From the NCBI GenBank assembly GCA_017517135.1, contig JAFXAK010000032.1, positions 1 to 32,780 of the forward strand: a stretch of 32,780 bases of DNA. The letters run 5' to 3'. Below are positions 7,581 through 14,512 of the stretch, piece by piece; positions within the stretch are counted from its first letter, which is position 1, and each line of letters begins with the position of its first letter. This DNA is from Clostridia bacterium (GTDB lineage: Bacteria; Bacillota; Clostridia; Oscillospirales; Acutalibacteraceae). A program made the translations under genes and the position numbers. The notes under the pieces are model-generated. The model saw only the letters and a program-made list of their open reading frames with translations, ran no database searches and had not been told where the DNA came from.

Positions 7581-8171
7581 ATGGCTAATATTGTAAAAAC
7601 TGATGAATACAACGAAATAATTAATCAAATTGACATTACCATTAAAAAAATATGGGAAAAAGAAATTAAGAAAGATTACAAAAACAGATGGCTTCTTAAA
7701 GAAGACACTTTGAAAAATGCTTTTTATTTTCATTTACGAAAAAAACTCGGCAAGCTTTTTGATGAAAATGACATAAGGATTTTCACTGAATTTACAGATG
7801 CTGAATTTAAAGGCAGCGGTTGCATACCTGATATGGTAATTGCTAAAGTTGATTTTGACAAAGATGTTGCATATTGGGGGGATTGTGTTACAAACTGCAT
7901 TGCTGTAATTGAATTTAAGTTTAAGCACGGTTTTTCACCATCAAAAGAAATTTATGCCGATTACAAAAAAATGCGCCGATATGCAAACAAATTCAAGGTA
8001 GGCGGCAAATTGTATATGGCTACAATCTGGGAATATGAAGACGATGAAACTGCATGGGAAAACGAAAACAACAAGTGGGCAAAAGATAAGCTTGTTGAAC
8101 TTAATGCTTCCTATGAACGCGATACAGAAGAAATGAGATTTTATATTAAGGATCACGGAGAACATAATTAA
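7581..8171 (+). CDS. Hypothetical protein with PD-(D/E)XK nuclease-like core
   Basis: Protein of 196 residues, not recognised as a named family. The middle of the protein carries IPDMVIAKV (PD at 83-84) and, after a strand-turn, IAVIEFKFKHG with E111-F-K113; together with the preceding acidic FTEFTDAEF this matches the arrangement of a PD-(D/E)XK nuclease fold. The N-terminal 60 residues are helical and very rich in Lys and Glu; the C-terminus is acidic (YEDDETAWENENN). SD AGGAGG is 8 bases upstream. It is followed 24 bases later by a YgjP-type metallopeptidase, a family often seen beside restriction systems, and is divergent from the ADP-ribose operon. Base composition is more AT-rich than in the housekeeping genes. 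A DNA-acting role is plausible but unproven. Confidence 0.6.
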   Translation: MANIVKTDEYNEIINQIDITIKKIWEKEIKKDYKNRWLLKEDTLKNAFYFHLRKKLGKLFDENDIRIFTEFTDAEFKGSGCIPDMVIAKVDFDKDVAYWGDCVTNCIAVIEFKFKHGFSPSKEIYADYKKMRRYANKFKVGGKLYMATIWEYEDDETAWENENNKWAKDKLVELNASYERDTEEMRFYIKDHGEHN

Positions 8172-8195
8172 CAATTAATTTCAGGAGCAGATAAT

Positions 8196-8762
8196 ATGCT
8201 TTCAACAGATACTAAAATAACAATCATCCGCAGTAACAGAAAAACTCTTGCGTTACAGTTAAAGAACGGGGAGATTGTTGTCCGTGCGCCTTTGAAAATG
8301 AAGGACAGGGAAATTTATAAGTTTATCAGCTTAAAAAAGGACTGGATAGAAAAGCATCTTGCTGAGTTCAATGAACGGAAAAAAGAGCTTGATACCATTC
8401 AGCCATTTTCCGAAGAAGAAATAAAAGCTCTGTATAAAAAAGCAAAGGAAATCATCCCCGAAAGAGTGAAGCATTATGCTCCTAAGGTCGGTGTTACTTA
8501 TAACAGAATAACAATCCGCTGTCAGAAAAGCCGTTGGGGGAGCTGTTCGTCAAAGGGGAATCTTAATTTTAACTGTCTGCTTGTTTTGTTCCCGATTGAA
8601 ATTATCGACAGCGTTGTTGTTCACGAGCTTTGCCACAGAAAGCATATGAATCACTCTCAGCAGTTTTATAAAGAGATTGAAAAGGTCTTCCCCGAATATA
8701 AAAAATGGCATACACAGCTTAATAAGACGGGAAGCGTTTATCTTAACAAAATACCCAAGTAA
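8196..8762 (+). CDS. YgjP-type metallopeptidase (DUF45/M48-like)
   Basis: Protein of 188 residues with the gluzincin motif VVHELCHRKHMNHSQQF near residues 144-160: HELCH supplies the two zinc-binding His and the catalytic Glu, and the His of MNH follows in the usual position. The preceding block RITIRCQKSRWGSCSSKGNLNFN is the family hallmark. Members of this group (YgjP, DUF45) resemble SprT/M48 proteases and are often encoded beside type I restriction systems; their substrate is unsettled. No signal peptide, so cytoplasmic. SD CAGGAG is 9 bases upstream. Probably transcribed with the nuclease-like gene in front of it and ended by the hairpin at 8763. Confidence 0.88.
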   Translation: MLSTDTKITIIRSNRKTLALQLKNGEIVVRAPLKMKDREIYKFISLKKDWIEKHLAEFNERKKELDTIQPFSEEEIKALYKKAKEIIPERVKHYAPKVGVTYNRITIRCQKSRWGSCSSKGNLNFNCLLVLFPIEIIDSVVVHELCHRKHMNHSQQFYKEIEKVFPEYKKWHTQLNKTGSVYLNKIPK

Positions 8763-8794
8763 AAAAGCACTTCGCGAAGAAGTGCTTTTCTTTT
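8763..8794. terminator. Bidirectional terminator
   Basis: Stem AAAAGCACTT (8763-8772) / AAGTGCTTTT (8780-8789) with a 7-base loop lies between convergent genes. T runs follow in both directions. Confidence 0.85.
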
Positions 8795-9662
8795 ATACTT
8801 TTCTTTTTTCTGAGAGGCAACTATAAAGGATTCTGCTGAACTGAACAAGGATAATTGTGAACACTATAGGCTCAATAACAGTTGATACGGCATTCACGCC
8901 AACCAGAATACTGTCAAATGTTATTGTATTCGGATCGTTTGCTTCAAGCAGCTTTATATAATGTGCAAACATTGCTTTTATTGCAACATAATCTGCTATC
9001 TTATACACAACGGTACATACAAGTGAGGCAACTGTTTTCTTTTTGTTTTCAACAGTTCTTTTATAAAATTTAGCAACACTCCATATCAGCATAGCAAGCA
9101 TTACTGCAAACCATATCCAGCCGATAAGCAAAAAAACGGAACTATCACTATACGGCGCACGGAAGGTATAAAATATCACATTCCAGCTTGACACAGCTGT
9201 TGATGTTGCAAGAAAAGCTGAGACTATTATATATATAAGCCAGGTACAATAAAAACCTACATTCTTTTTGCACAGCATACATATCGCACCGCACAAAAGA
9301 ACGGGTAAAGCATAGAAACAGCCCAAGCCCGTCAGAGCCAACAACAATATAAAAGCAACACCGCCTAAGGCAAGCAATAAGATTCCAGCAATAACCCGCT
9401 TTTCCATAGGCTCTTTTACCACCTGAACAACCGTCTGCGGCTGTACGATTTCCTGCTTTGTATATTCTTCTCCTTTGACAAGTGAATCCACCGTTACACC
9501 GAAAATTTCACTCATACGGATAATTTTATCAAGCTCGGGGACTGCCATATTGTTTTCCCATTTTGAAACAGACTGTCTTGAAACCTCAAGCTTATCTGCA
9601 AGCTCTCCCTGCGAAAGATTATTCTGCATGCGCAAGGTATAAATTGTTTCACCGAAATTCAT
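8793..9662 (-). CDS. XRE-family regulator with C-terminal membrane domain
   Basis: Protein of 289 residues. Residues 1-62 are a classic XRE/Cro helix-turn-helix: LRMQNNLSQGELADKLEV, then SRQSVSKWENN and PELDKIIRMSEIFGVTVDSLV. A short linker leads to about five or six hydrophobic segments between residues 88 and 280 (for example VIAGILLLALGGVAFILLLA, FLLIGWIWFAVMLAMLIW, PIVFTIILVQF). The protein is therefore a DNA-binding regulator tethered to the membrane, a common Firmicutes arrangement for sensing envelope or metabolic signals. Monocistronic; SD AGGGGG is upstream. The minus strand has TATACT (9692-9687 region) as likely -10, and a perfect palindrome at 9738-9752 may be its operator. The signal sensed is unknown. 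Confidence 0.85.
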   Translation of the reverse strand: MNFGETIYTLRMQNNLSQGELADKLEVSRQSVSKWENNMAVPELDKIIRMSEIFGVTVDSLVKGEEYTKQEIVQPQTVVQVVKEPMEKRVIAGILLLALGGVAFILLLALTGLGCFYALPVLLCGAICMLCKKNVGFYCTWLIYIIVSAFLATSTAVSSWNVIFYTFRAPYSDSSVFLLIGWIWFAVMLAMLIWSVAKFYKRTVENKKKTVASLVCTVVYKIADYVAIKAMFAHYIKLLEANDPNTITFDSILVGVNAVSTVIEPIVFTIILVQFSRILYSCLSEKRKV

Positions 9663-9737
9663 AAAAGAATCCCCCTTTCGTGCTTTCAGTATAGCACAGA
9701 GAACAGTTTTTTGCTATATATCCGCCTTTAATTTTTA

Positions 9738-9752
9738 GCAACTGACAGTTGC
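9738..9752. promoter_or_regulatory. Palindrome upstream of the XRE regulator, possible operator
   Basis: GCAACTG-A-CAGTTGC is a perfect inverted repeat with 7-base arms, 76 bases upstream of the regulator start. Cro/XRE proteins bind such dyads, so autoregulation is possible; the distance from the start codon allows control of an upstream start point. Confidence 0.4.
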
Positions 9753-9779
9753 ATTTGCATTTTTGGGCGAATCTGAGCA

Positions 9780-9817
9780 AAAAAATGACACCTTCTCAAC
9801 GAAAGTGCCATTTTTTT
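9780..9817 (-). terminator. Terminator of the RecQ-like/oxidoreductase operon
   Basis: The arms AAAAAATGACAC (9780-9791) and GTGCCATTTTTTT (9805-9817) form a hairpin with one mismatch. On the minus strand it follows the oxidoreductase stop by 8 bases and ends in a run of T. It would also work on the plus strand. Confidence 0.75.
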
Positions 9818-9825
9818 AATATTTA

Positions 9826-10896
9826 TCAGTCAACAACTACTTCTCTGTGCTGTGCTGAGGATTTGTATACTGCCTCCATAATCTTTGAGGTTGTTACAGC
9901 GTACTTTATATCGTTTCTGTTTCTTTCGCCCTTTGCAACACATTCTGCGAAATCAAGCACCTCTGAACGGTGAATATTGTTCATTTCATAGGTAGGTGTT
10001 GTTTCGAGAAGCATTCCGTTCATCTGGGTATAGAGCTTGAAATTGCCGAGGTAATCAAGACGGATACCGCCCTTATCGCCCATAAAGTCAATATATGTTT
10101 CGTGAACACCGATGTTCTGTGCCCATGCACCGTTGAAGCTTACGGTTGCCTTGTCGGTACGGATAAGACCTACAACGGAGTCGTCAACATCGTATGTACC
10201 GCTTTCAATATTTGAGGATTCTCTTGCCCACATACTTGTTGTAAGATAGTTCTTCATATCAACACCGAGCTTTGAGAAGGCTTCACCGCTTACGGTCTTG
10301 ACGGTAGGCTCACCGAGGCAGTACATAATAAGGTCAAGATAGTGAACACCCCAGTCAATGAGTGCACCGCCGCCCGAGGAAGCAAAGGTTGTGAAGTCAC
10401 CGCCGAGTCCGGGGATTGAGCGGTATGCTCTGAAGCTTGCATATACATGGTGAACATCACCCAATACACCGTCTTCAATAAGCTTCTTTACATTATTTAC
10501 ATTATTACCGTAACGGTTGCAGACACCGATTGAAAGAATCCTGCCTGTTTCATAGGACACCTTTTCCATTTCGAGGGCTTCGCTGAGTATTCTTGCGGCA
10601 GGCTTTTCGCAGAGAACATCCTTGCCGTGCTTCATAAAGTCAATAGAAATAACCGAGTGCATATCGTTGTGTGTGCAGACGGATACAGCATCAAGGTCGG
10701 GATCGTCAAGAATTTCGTGATAATCGTAAACAGCCTTGCCGCAGCCGTTCTTTTCAACAGCCGCATCTGCTCTTTCGGGAATTATATCGCAGAAATACTT
10801 GATTTCTGCAATGGGGCTTGCCATATACGCAGGGATATGAGCTGAGGTTGCAATAGAACCGCAGCCGATAACGGCAACATTAATTTTTTCTTTCAT
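9826..10896 (-). CDS. Gfo/Idh/MocA-family oxidoreductase
   Basis: Protein of 356 residues. The Rossmann fold opens with VAVIGCGSIATSAHIPAY (GCGSIA at 11-16) for NAD(P) binding; DVLCEKPAA (EKP 97-99) is the signature lysine motif; GGGALIDWGVHYLDL (about 177-191) holds the catalytic Asp and His (H186). These enzymes oxidise or reduce hydroxyl groups of sugars, inositols or amino sugars, or act as NAD-dependent glycosidases. It starts one base after the stop of the RecQ-like gene, with SD AAAGGTG inside that gene, so the pair is translationally coupled. The substrate cannot be read from the sequence; the several glycosidases in the window make a sugar likely. Confidence 0.92.
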   Translation of the reverse strand: MKEKINVAVIGCGSIATSAHIPAYMASPIAEIKYFCDIIPERADAAVEKNGCGKAVYDYHEILDDPDLDAVSVCTHNDMHSVISIDFMKHGKDVLCEKPAARILSEALEMEKVSYETGRILSIGVCNRYGNNVNNVKKLIEDGVLGDVHHVYASFRAYRSIPGLGGDFTTFASSGGGALIDWGVHYLDLIMYCLGEPTVKTVSGEAFSKLGVDMKNYLTTSMWARESSNIESGTYDVDDSVVGLIRTDKATVSFNGAWAQNIGVHETYIDFMGDKGGIRLDYLGNFKLYTQMNGMLLETTPTYEMNNIHRSEVLDFAECVAKGERNRNDIKYAVTTSKIMEAVYKSSAQHREVVVD

Positions 10897-10897
10897 T

Positions 10898-12001
10898 TTA
10901 TTTCACCTTTTCCTTTCGGATATTTTTTATAATTTCATTAAGGCCCGTAAGCCTGTTTTTAATAAATTCATCCTTTTCTTCTATTCCGAAATATTCCGCA
11001 ACACCTACAGCCAAACGGCTTAACAGCAAAACATCTTCATTGCAGTAAACACAGCTTACTTTGCTGTCACGGTTTTTCAGCAAGGAATATACAGAATATA
11101 AATTAGCGACAGAAAACGGAAGAGAACAGTAATAAACCTTGTCACAGCCTATAAATACGGTCGACGAGAAAACAGCTTTTGTTGCAAGGAGTATTTTTGT
11201 TTTCCCCGAATAAAAATCGTTCAGAGATTTTCCGAAATCCGCAACCGACATACCGCCGTGAGCTATTGAAAGCTCGTCAATGGGCTTTTTCAGGTGCGAA
11301 ATAAACTCATACAGCTCCCGTCTTGTTGCAAACACAACTGCCGTTTTCTCAAGCGGCTCGTTTTTTAGAGACGAGGCTAAAAATATATATTTTTCTCTTT
11401 GATTGCCCTTTTCAACAAATTCGGCAGGCAGCTTTTGCGGCAGAGTGTTTACGGATATAAGCTTTTGAGTGTAAAAACGGGAAGTAAAATCTTCCGCATT
11501 TTCATACATCTGATTAAAGAATGCCGTGAGATGTATGTATTGCTTTTGCGAGGCTCTGTATTCACCTGTCAGCGAAAAGCTCTGACGGTAACCGTATTCA
11601 TACAGATTTGCACAGTCGGCAAAAAGCACGAAGATACGGCTGAAATTTATATGCTCCGCAAACCGCCAGAAGCGGTCTTCTGAAAACAGTCGCACATCCG
11701 CAAAGCAAAGTATATTCTTTGAACTTTTCTTAACCGCAAAATCGCTGTCTTCGCTGAGAGGGTTCAGCTCAAGCACGGTAAATTCATTCTGAGAGTTTTT
11801 CAATATACTTTCGGGAATAACCGCATAAAACGGCAGTACAACAAGTATATTCTCTCTCAAATCTTTAACTGTGTGTTCAAAAAATGAAAAATCGGGCATT
11901 TTTCCGCAAAAGAAAAACAAATCTGATTTTTCTGACGGAGCATATTTTATAATATCCCCGATATAAGCATCGGAAAAATCAAACCGCTTTTCGTTTTCCA
12001 T
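10898..12001 (-). CDS. Degenerate RecQ-like protein (pseudo-helicase)
   Basis: Protein of 367 residues whose motif order follows RecQ helicases but whose ATPase residues are gone. Where RecQ has the Walker A loop there is only SDLFFFCGKMPDF; the DEAH box and the following block appear as FADCANLYEYGYRQSFSLTGEY (about 127-148); motif III is IHLTAFFN (about 156-163); the second RecA domain is clearer, with AVVFATRRELYEF, SIAHGGMSVADFG, ILLATKAVFSS and YYCSLPFSVANLY, but the GRAGRDG arginine-finger motif has become LLKNRDS. It lacks the zinc-binding and HRDC regions. ATP-driven unwinding is therefore unlikely. ATG at 12001 was chosen (GGGAG 8 bases upstream); a GTG three codons earlier overlaps the SD. 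Co-transcribed with the oxidoreductase. Confidence 0.65.
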   Translation of the reverse strand: MENEKRFDFSDAYIGDIIKYAPSEKSDLFFFCGKMPDFSFFEHTVKDLRENILVVLPFYAVIPESILKNSQNEFTVLELNPLSEDSDFAVKKSSKNILCFADVRLFSEDRFWRFAEHINFSRIFVLFADCANLYEYGYRQSFSLTGEYRASQKQYIHLTAFFNQMYENAEDFTSRFYTQKLISVNTLPQKLPAEFVEKGNQREKYIFLASSLKNEPLEKTAVVFATRRELYEFISHLKKPIDELSIAHGGMSVADFGKSLNDFYSGKTKILLATKAVFSSTVFIGCDKVYYCSLPFSVANLYSVYSLLKNRDSKVSCVYCNEDVLLLSRLAVGVAEYFGIEEKDEFIKNRLTGLNEIIKNIRKEKVK

Positions 12002-12022
12002 ATTTTTCACTCCCGAAAATAT

Positions 12023-12051
12023 ATTTTATATTCAAATAATGCTTTTGTCAA
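12023..12051 (-). promoter_or_regulatory. Promoter of the RecQ-like/oxidoreductase operon
   Basis: Minus strand: TTGACA (12051-12046), 17-base spacer, TAAAAT (12028-12023). Its -35 box abuts that of the divergent yfcE promoter within one perfect 14-base palindrome, TTGTCAATTGACAA (12045-12058). Confidence 0.75.
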
Positions 12052-12080
12052 TTGACAAAGTATGTTTTTGCTATTAATAT
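12052..12080 (+). promoter_or_regulatory. Promoter of yfcE
   Basis: TTGACA (12052-12057), 17-base spacer and TAATAT (12075-12080) lie 29 bases upstream of the yfcE start. The -35 box forms the right half of the palindrome shared with the divergent promoter. Confidence 0.75.
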
Positions 12081-12109
12081 ATTATCATTATATATTACAG
12101 GGGCTTATT

Positions 12110-12655
12110 ATGAGATTATTTGTTATATCCGATATACACGGCAGTGCGCTGTACTGCCAAAAGGCACTTGATGCTTTCAACAGGGAAAAGGCAGACAGAA
12201 TAATTATTCTCGGTGATATTCTCTATCACGGTCCGAGAAATGACCTGCCCGAAAAATATGCTCCCAAGGAAGTTATATCCTTATTAAGTCCTCTCAGAGA
12301 TAAAATTTTCTGTGTGAGAGGCAACTGTGATACAGAGGTTGACCAGATGGTGCTTCCATTCCCCGTACTTGCTGATTATGCGGTGTTTAACATAAGTAAC
12401 CGTCTTTTCTATGCAACACACGGTCATAGCTTCAATATGTCCTCTCCCCCTCCGCTTTGCAAAGGAGATATTCTGCTTCACGGACACACACATATCCCCG
12501 CGTGGAAAGCTTTTGGCAACAGTAATATGTATTTCAATCCCGGCTCGGTTTCAATTCCCAAGGAAGACTCTCCTCATTCTTATATGATAATAACGGAAAA
12601 TACAGCAGAATGGAAAACTCTTGACGGTAAAATATACCATACTGAGCTTTTTTAG
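12110..12655 (+). CDS. yfcE: YfcE-family metallophosphodiesterase
   Basis: Protein of 181 residues, the usual length of YfcE. Metal-binding motifs in order: VISDIHGS (D8, H10), ILGDILYHGP, VRGNCD, ATHGH and LLHGHTHIP, followed by the family C-terminus NPGSVSIPK. YfcE enzymes hydrolyse phosphodiesters such as bis-p-nitrophenyl phosphate in vitro with manganese; the cellular substrate is unsettled. ATG at 12110 was chosen because it has GGGG upstream and puts the first strand at the N-terminus; an earlier in-frame ATG at 12062 would lie inside the promoter. Single gene, divergent from the RecQ-like operon. Confidence 0.92.
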   Translation: MRLFVISDIHGSALYCQKALDAFNREKADRIIILGDILYHGPRNDLPEKYAPKEVISLLSPLRDKIFCVRGNCDTEVDQMVLPFPVLADYAVFNISNRLFYATHGHSFNMSSPPPLCKGDILLHGHTHIPAWKAFGNSNMYFNPGSVSIPKEDSPHSYMIITENTAEWKTLDGKIYHTELF

Positions 12656-12707
12656 AGAAAACAACAAAAAAAAATGTAAATTTTTTTATTCTTTGTAAAA
12701 AAAACAC

Positions 12708-12736
12708 TTGCAAAACTGTTTGCTTTGTGGTATTAT
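12708..12736 (+). promoter_or_regulatory. Promoter of rplS
   Basis: TTGCAA (12708-12713), 17-base spacer, TATTAT (12731-12736), followed by an untranslated leader of about 125 bases. Confidence 0.75.
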
Positions 12737-12742
12737 ACTTCA

Positions 12743-12858
12743 GCGTTCTTGTGAGTGTGGTTTCTCCCCTCACTGCGATTAGTGTAACGCATATACTAAA
12801 GCGGGTGGTCCTCTGGCTGTGGAAAACGGTGTATGAACATCTGAAAAAATAATTAGGA
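12743..12858 (+). promoter_or_regulatory. Structured 5' leader of rplS, possible L19 leader
   Basis: The transcript leader holds hairpin GTGAG/CTCAC (12751-12773), hairpin TTAGT/ACTAA (12779-12799) and a possible closing pair GTTC/GAAC (12745-12748 with 12835-12838). Ribosomal protein L19 leaders that bind the protein and repress translation are known in Firmicutes, and this position fits. I cannot match it to the known consensus by eye, so the class is inferred. Confidence 0.4.
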
Positions 12859-12868
12859 GGTTCATAAA

Positions 12869-13213
12869 ATGGACGCATTCAAGACAATCACAGCAGGTAT
12901 GCTCAAGGAACAGGCTCCCGCATTTGAAATCGGTGATACTGTTAATGTTTCAGTTAAAATCCGCGAGGGTGACAAGGAAAGAATTCAGGCTTTCGAAGGC
13001 ACAGTTATCGCAAAGAAGGGCAGCGGTGTTGCTGAAACATTCACCGTTCGCAGACTTTCCTACGGCGTAGGTGTTGAAAGAGTATTCCCCTTACACTCCC
13101 CCAATGTTGCTGATGTTAAGGTAGTAAGAAAAGGTAAGGTTCGCAGAGCTAAGCTTTATTACCTCAGAGGCAGAGTCGGTAAGGCTGCTAAAGTTAAAGA
13201 AGCACTTAAGTAA
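12869..13213 (+). CDS. rplS: Ribosomal protein L19 (bL19)
   Basis: Protein of 114 residues, full length. Family landmarks: [57 protein letters not shown] and the basic C-terminal [18 protein letters not shown]19 sits at the subunit interface of the 50S subunit. Strong SD (TAGGAGG) 8 bases upstream, own promoter and a perfect terminator downstream, so it is largely a single transcription unit. Codon choice is strongly biased, as expected for a highly expressed gene. Confidence 0.98.
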   Translation: MDAFKTITAGMLKEQAPAFEIGDTVNVSVKIREGDKERIQAFEGTVIAKKGSGVAETFTVRRLSYGVGVERVFPLHSPNVADVKVVRKGKVRRAKLYYLRGRVGKAAKVKEALK

Positions 13214-13220
13214 GTTTTTT

Positions 13221-13248
13221 GAGGGACAATTAATTGTCCCTCATTTTT
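13221..13248 (+). terminator. Terminator after rplS
   Basis: GAGGGACAATT/AATTGTCCCTC is a perfect 22-base palindrome (13221-13242) followed by ATTTTT. Confidence 0.88.
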
Positions 13249-13303
13249 CATTTATCCCTGTTTATTTAAGGAACATTAAAGGATAGCTTTTTATTTTCTG
13301 CTT

Positions 13304-13870
13304 ATGAATAACACAAACTCAACACAAAAAACAAAAACTTCCGCCTATGAAAAGGCTGTTGCAAATATATATTCCTTTCTGTCTACCCTGCTTTTGTGTA
13401 TGACGGTTATATTTGTGCTCTTTGTCTGTGTTTTCAGACTGGTATCGGTTGACGGCGATTCAATGTATCCTAATCTTAACAACGGTGACAAAATAATTGT
13501 GTCAGACTTCTTGTATACTCCCGATTACGGTGATATAATAGCAGTAGGCAGAACCGAAAAGGAGCCTTCGTCCTTTATAAAGCGTGTTGTTGCATTGGGC
13601 GGTGACGAGGTTTATATCGATTTTGACACACATCTGATTACCGTCAACGGTGAGATTATAACCGAGGATTATTCGGTTTACGGTGCATTGAGCGAAAAGG
13701 GAGATTTTACATATCCCCTCACAGTTCCCGAAAACTGTGTGTTTGTGCTGGGTGATAACAGAAATGACTCTCTTGACAGCCGTTTCTCCGAAGTAGGCTT
13801 TGTTGATGTAAACGAAATCACGGGCAAAGCAATATTTAAGCTCTTCCCGTTTTCATTAAATATTGATTAA
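13304..13870 (+). CDS. lepB: Signal peptidase I (first of two)
   Basis: Protein of 188 residues with one N-terminal membrane segment (about 24-46) and the active site outside. The catalytic Ser is S53 in VDGDSMYPNL, the general-base Lys is K93 in FIKRVVALGGDEV, and the late box VLGDNRNDSLDSR is present. It cleaves signal peptides from exported proteins. There is no convincing SD close to the ATG (the nearest AGGA is about 20 bases away), so translation may be weak or the start may be further in. It is followed 13 bases later by a second, divergent copy. The two look like an old tandem duplication. Confidence 0.93.
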   Translation: MNNTNSTQKTKTSAYEKAVANIYSFLSTLLLCMTVIFVLFVCVFRLVSVDGDSMYPNLNNGDKIIVSDFLYTPDYGDIIAVGRTEKEPSSFIKRVVALGGDEVYIDFDTHLITVNGEIITEDYSVYGALSEKGDFTYPLTVPENCVFVLGDNRNDSLDSRFSEVGFVDVNEITGKAIFKLFPFSLNID

Positions 13871-13883
13871 AGAAGTGAAAAAA

Positions 13884-14459
13884 ATGTCTCAGGAAAATAC
13901 AAATGTAAATAAAAATGAAAAAAAAGCAGAGGGCGGCATAGTAAACAGTCTGTATGAAACAATGTCTGTTGTTGTGTCTTCAATATTCATAATAGCAGTT
14001 ATTTTCACTTTTGCCTTCCGCCTTGTGGGTGTCAGCGGCTCATCAATGCTTGATACTCTGCGCAACGGTGACTGGCTTATAGTTGCTCCCTATTATAATG
14101 AACCCGAATACGGTGATATTGTTATTTCAACAAAAGACACCGCTGCAGAGGGCTCACTCGTAAAAAGAGTTATTGCCGTTGCAGGCGACGAGGTTATTAT
14201 TGACGAAAACGACAATGTGTTCGTAAACGGAGAAAAGCTTCAGGAGGATTATATTCTTTCCGACGGTGTAAGACGCGGCAACCGTGAGTATCCCGTAACA
14301 GTACCCGAGGGCTGTGTTATGCTTATGGGCGATAACAGAATTGTGTCCTGGGATTCCCGTTTTGAGGAAATAGGCTATGCCGAAACAGATTATCTTTTAG
14401 GCAAGGCTTTGTTCAGACTGAGTGCGGATTACGATATTTACTATAATTTCAACAAATAA
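13884..14459 (+). CDS. lepB: Signal peptidase I (second of two)
   Basis: Protein of 191 residues with a charged N-terminal tail, a membrane segment (about 28-46), S54 in VSGSSMLDTL and K94 in LVKRVIAVAGDEV, and LMGDNRIVSWDSR near the C-terminus. All catalytic elements are intact. ATG at 13884 was chosen (AGAAGTG just upstream); an in-frame ATT at 13863 overlapping the previous gene is unlikely. Differences from its neighbour in the substrate-facing region (SSMLDTL against DSMYPNL) suggest different cleavage preferences, which is inference. A terminator follows. Confidence 0.93.
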   Translation: MSQENTNVNKNEKKAEGGIVNSLYETMSVVVSSIFIIAVIFTFAFRLVGVSGSSMLDTLRNGDWLIVAPYYNEPEYGDIVISTKDTAAEGSLVKRVIAVAGDEVIIDENDNVFVNGEKLQEDYILSDGVRRGNREYPVTVPEGCVMLMGDNRIVSWDSRFEEIGYAETDYLLGKALFRLSADYDIYYNFNK

Positions 14460-14465
14460 AAACTT

Positions 14466-14500
14466 CGGGGCTGTCTTGATTTGTGATAGCCCCGTTTTTT
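14466..14500 (+). terminator. Terminator between lepB and rbgA
   Basis: CGGGGCT (14466-14472) pairs with AGCCCCG (14488-14494), followed by six T. It lies only 13 bases before the rbgA start, so rbgA must be reached by read-through or a promoter I cannot see. Confidence 0.8.
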
Positions 14501-14512
14501 CAGGGTGATGAT

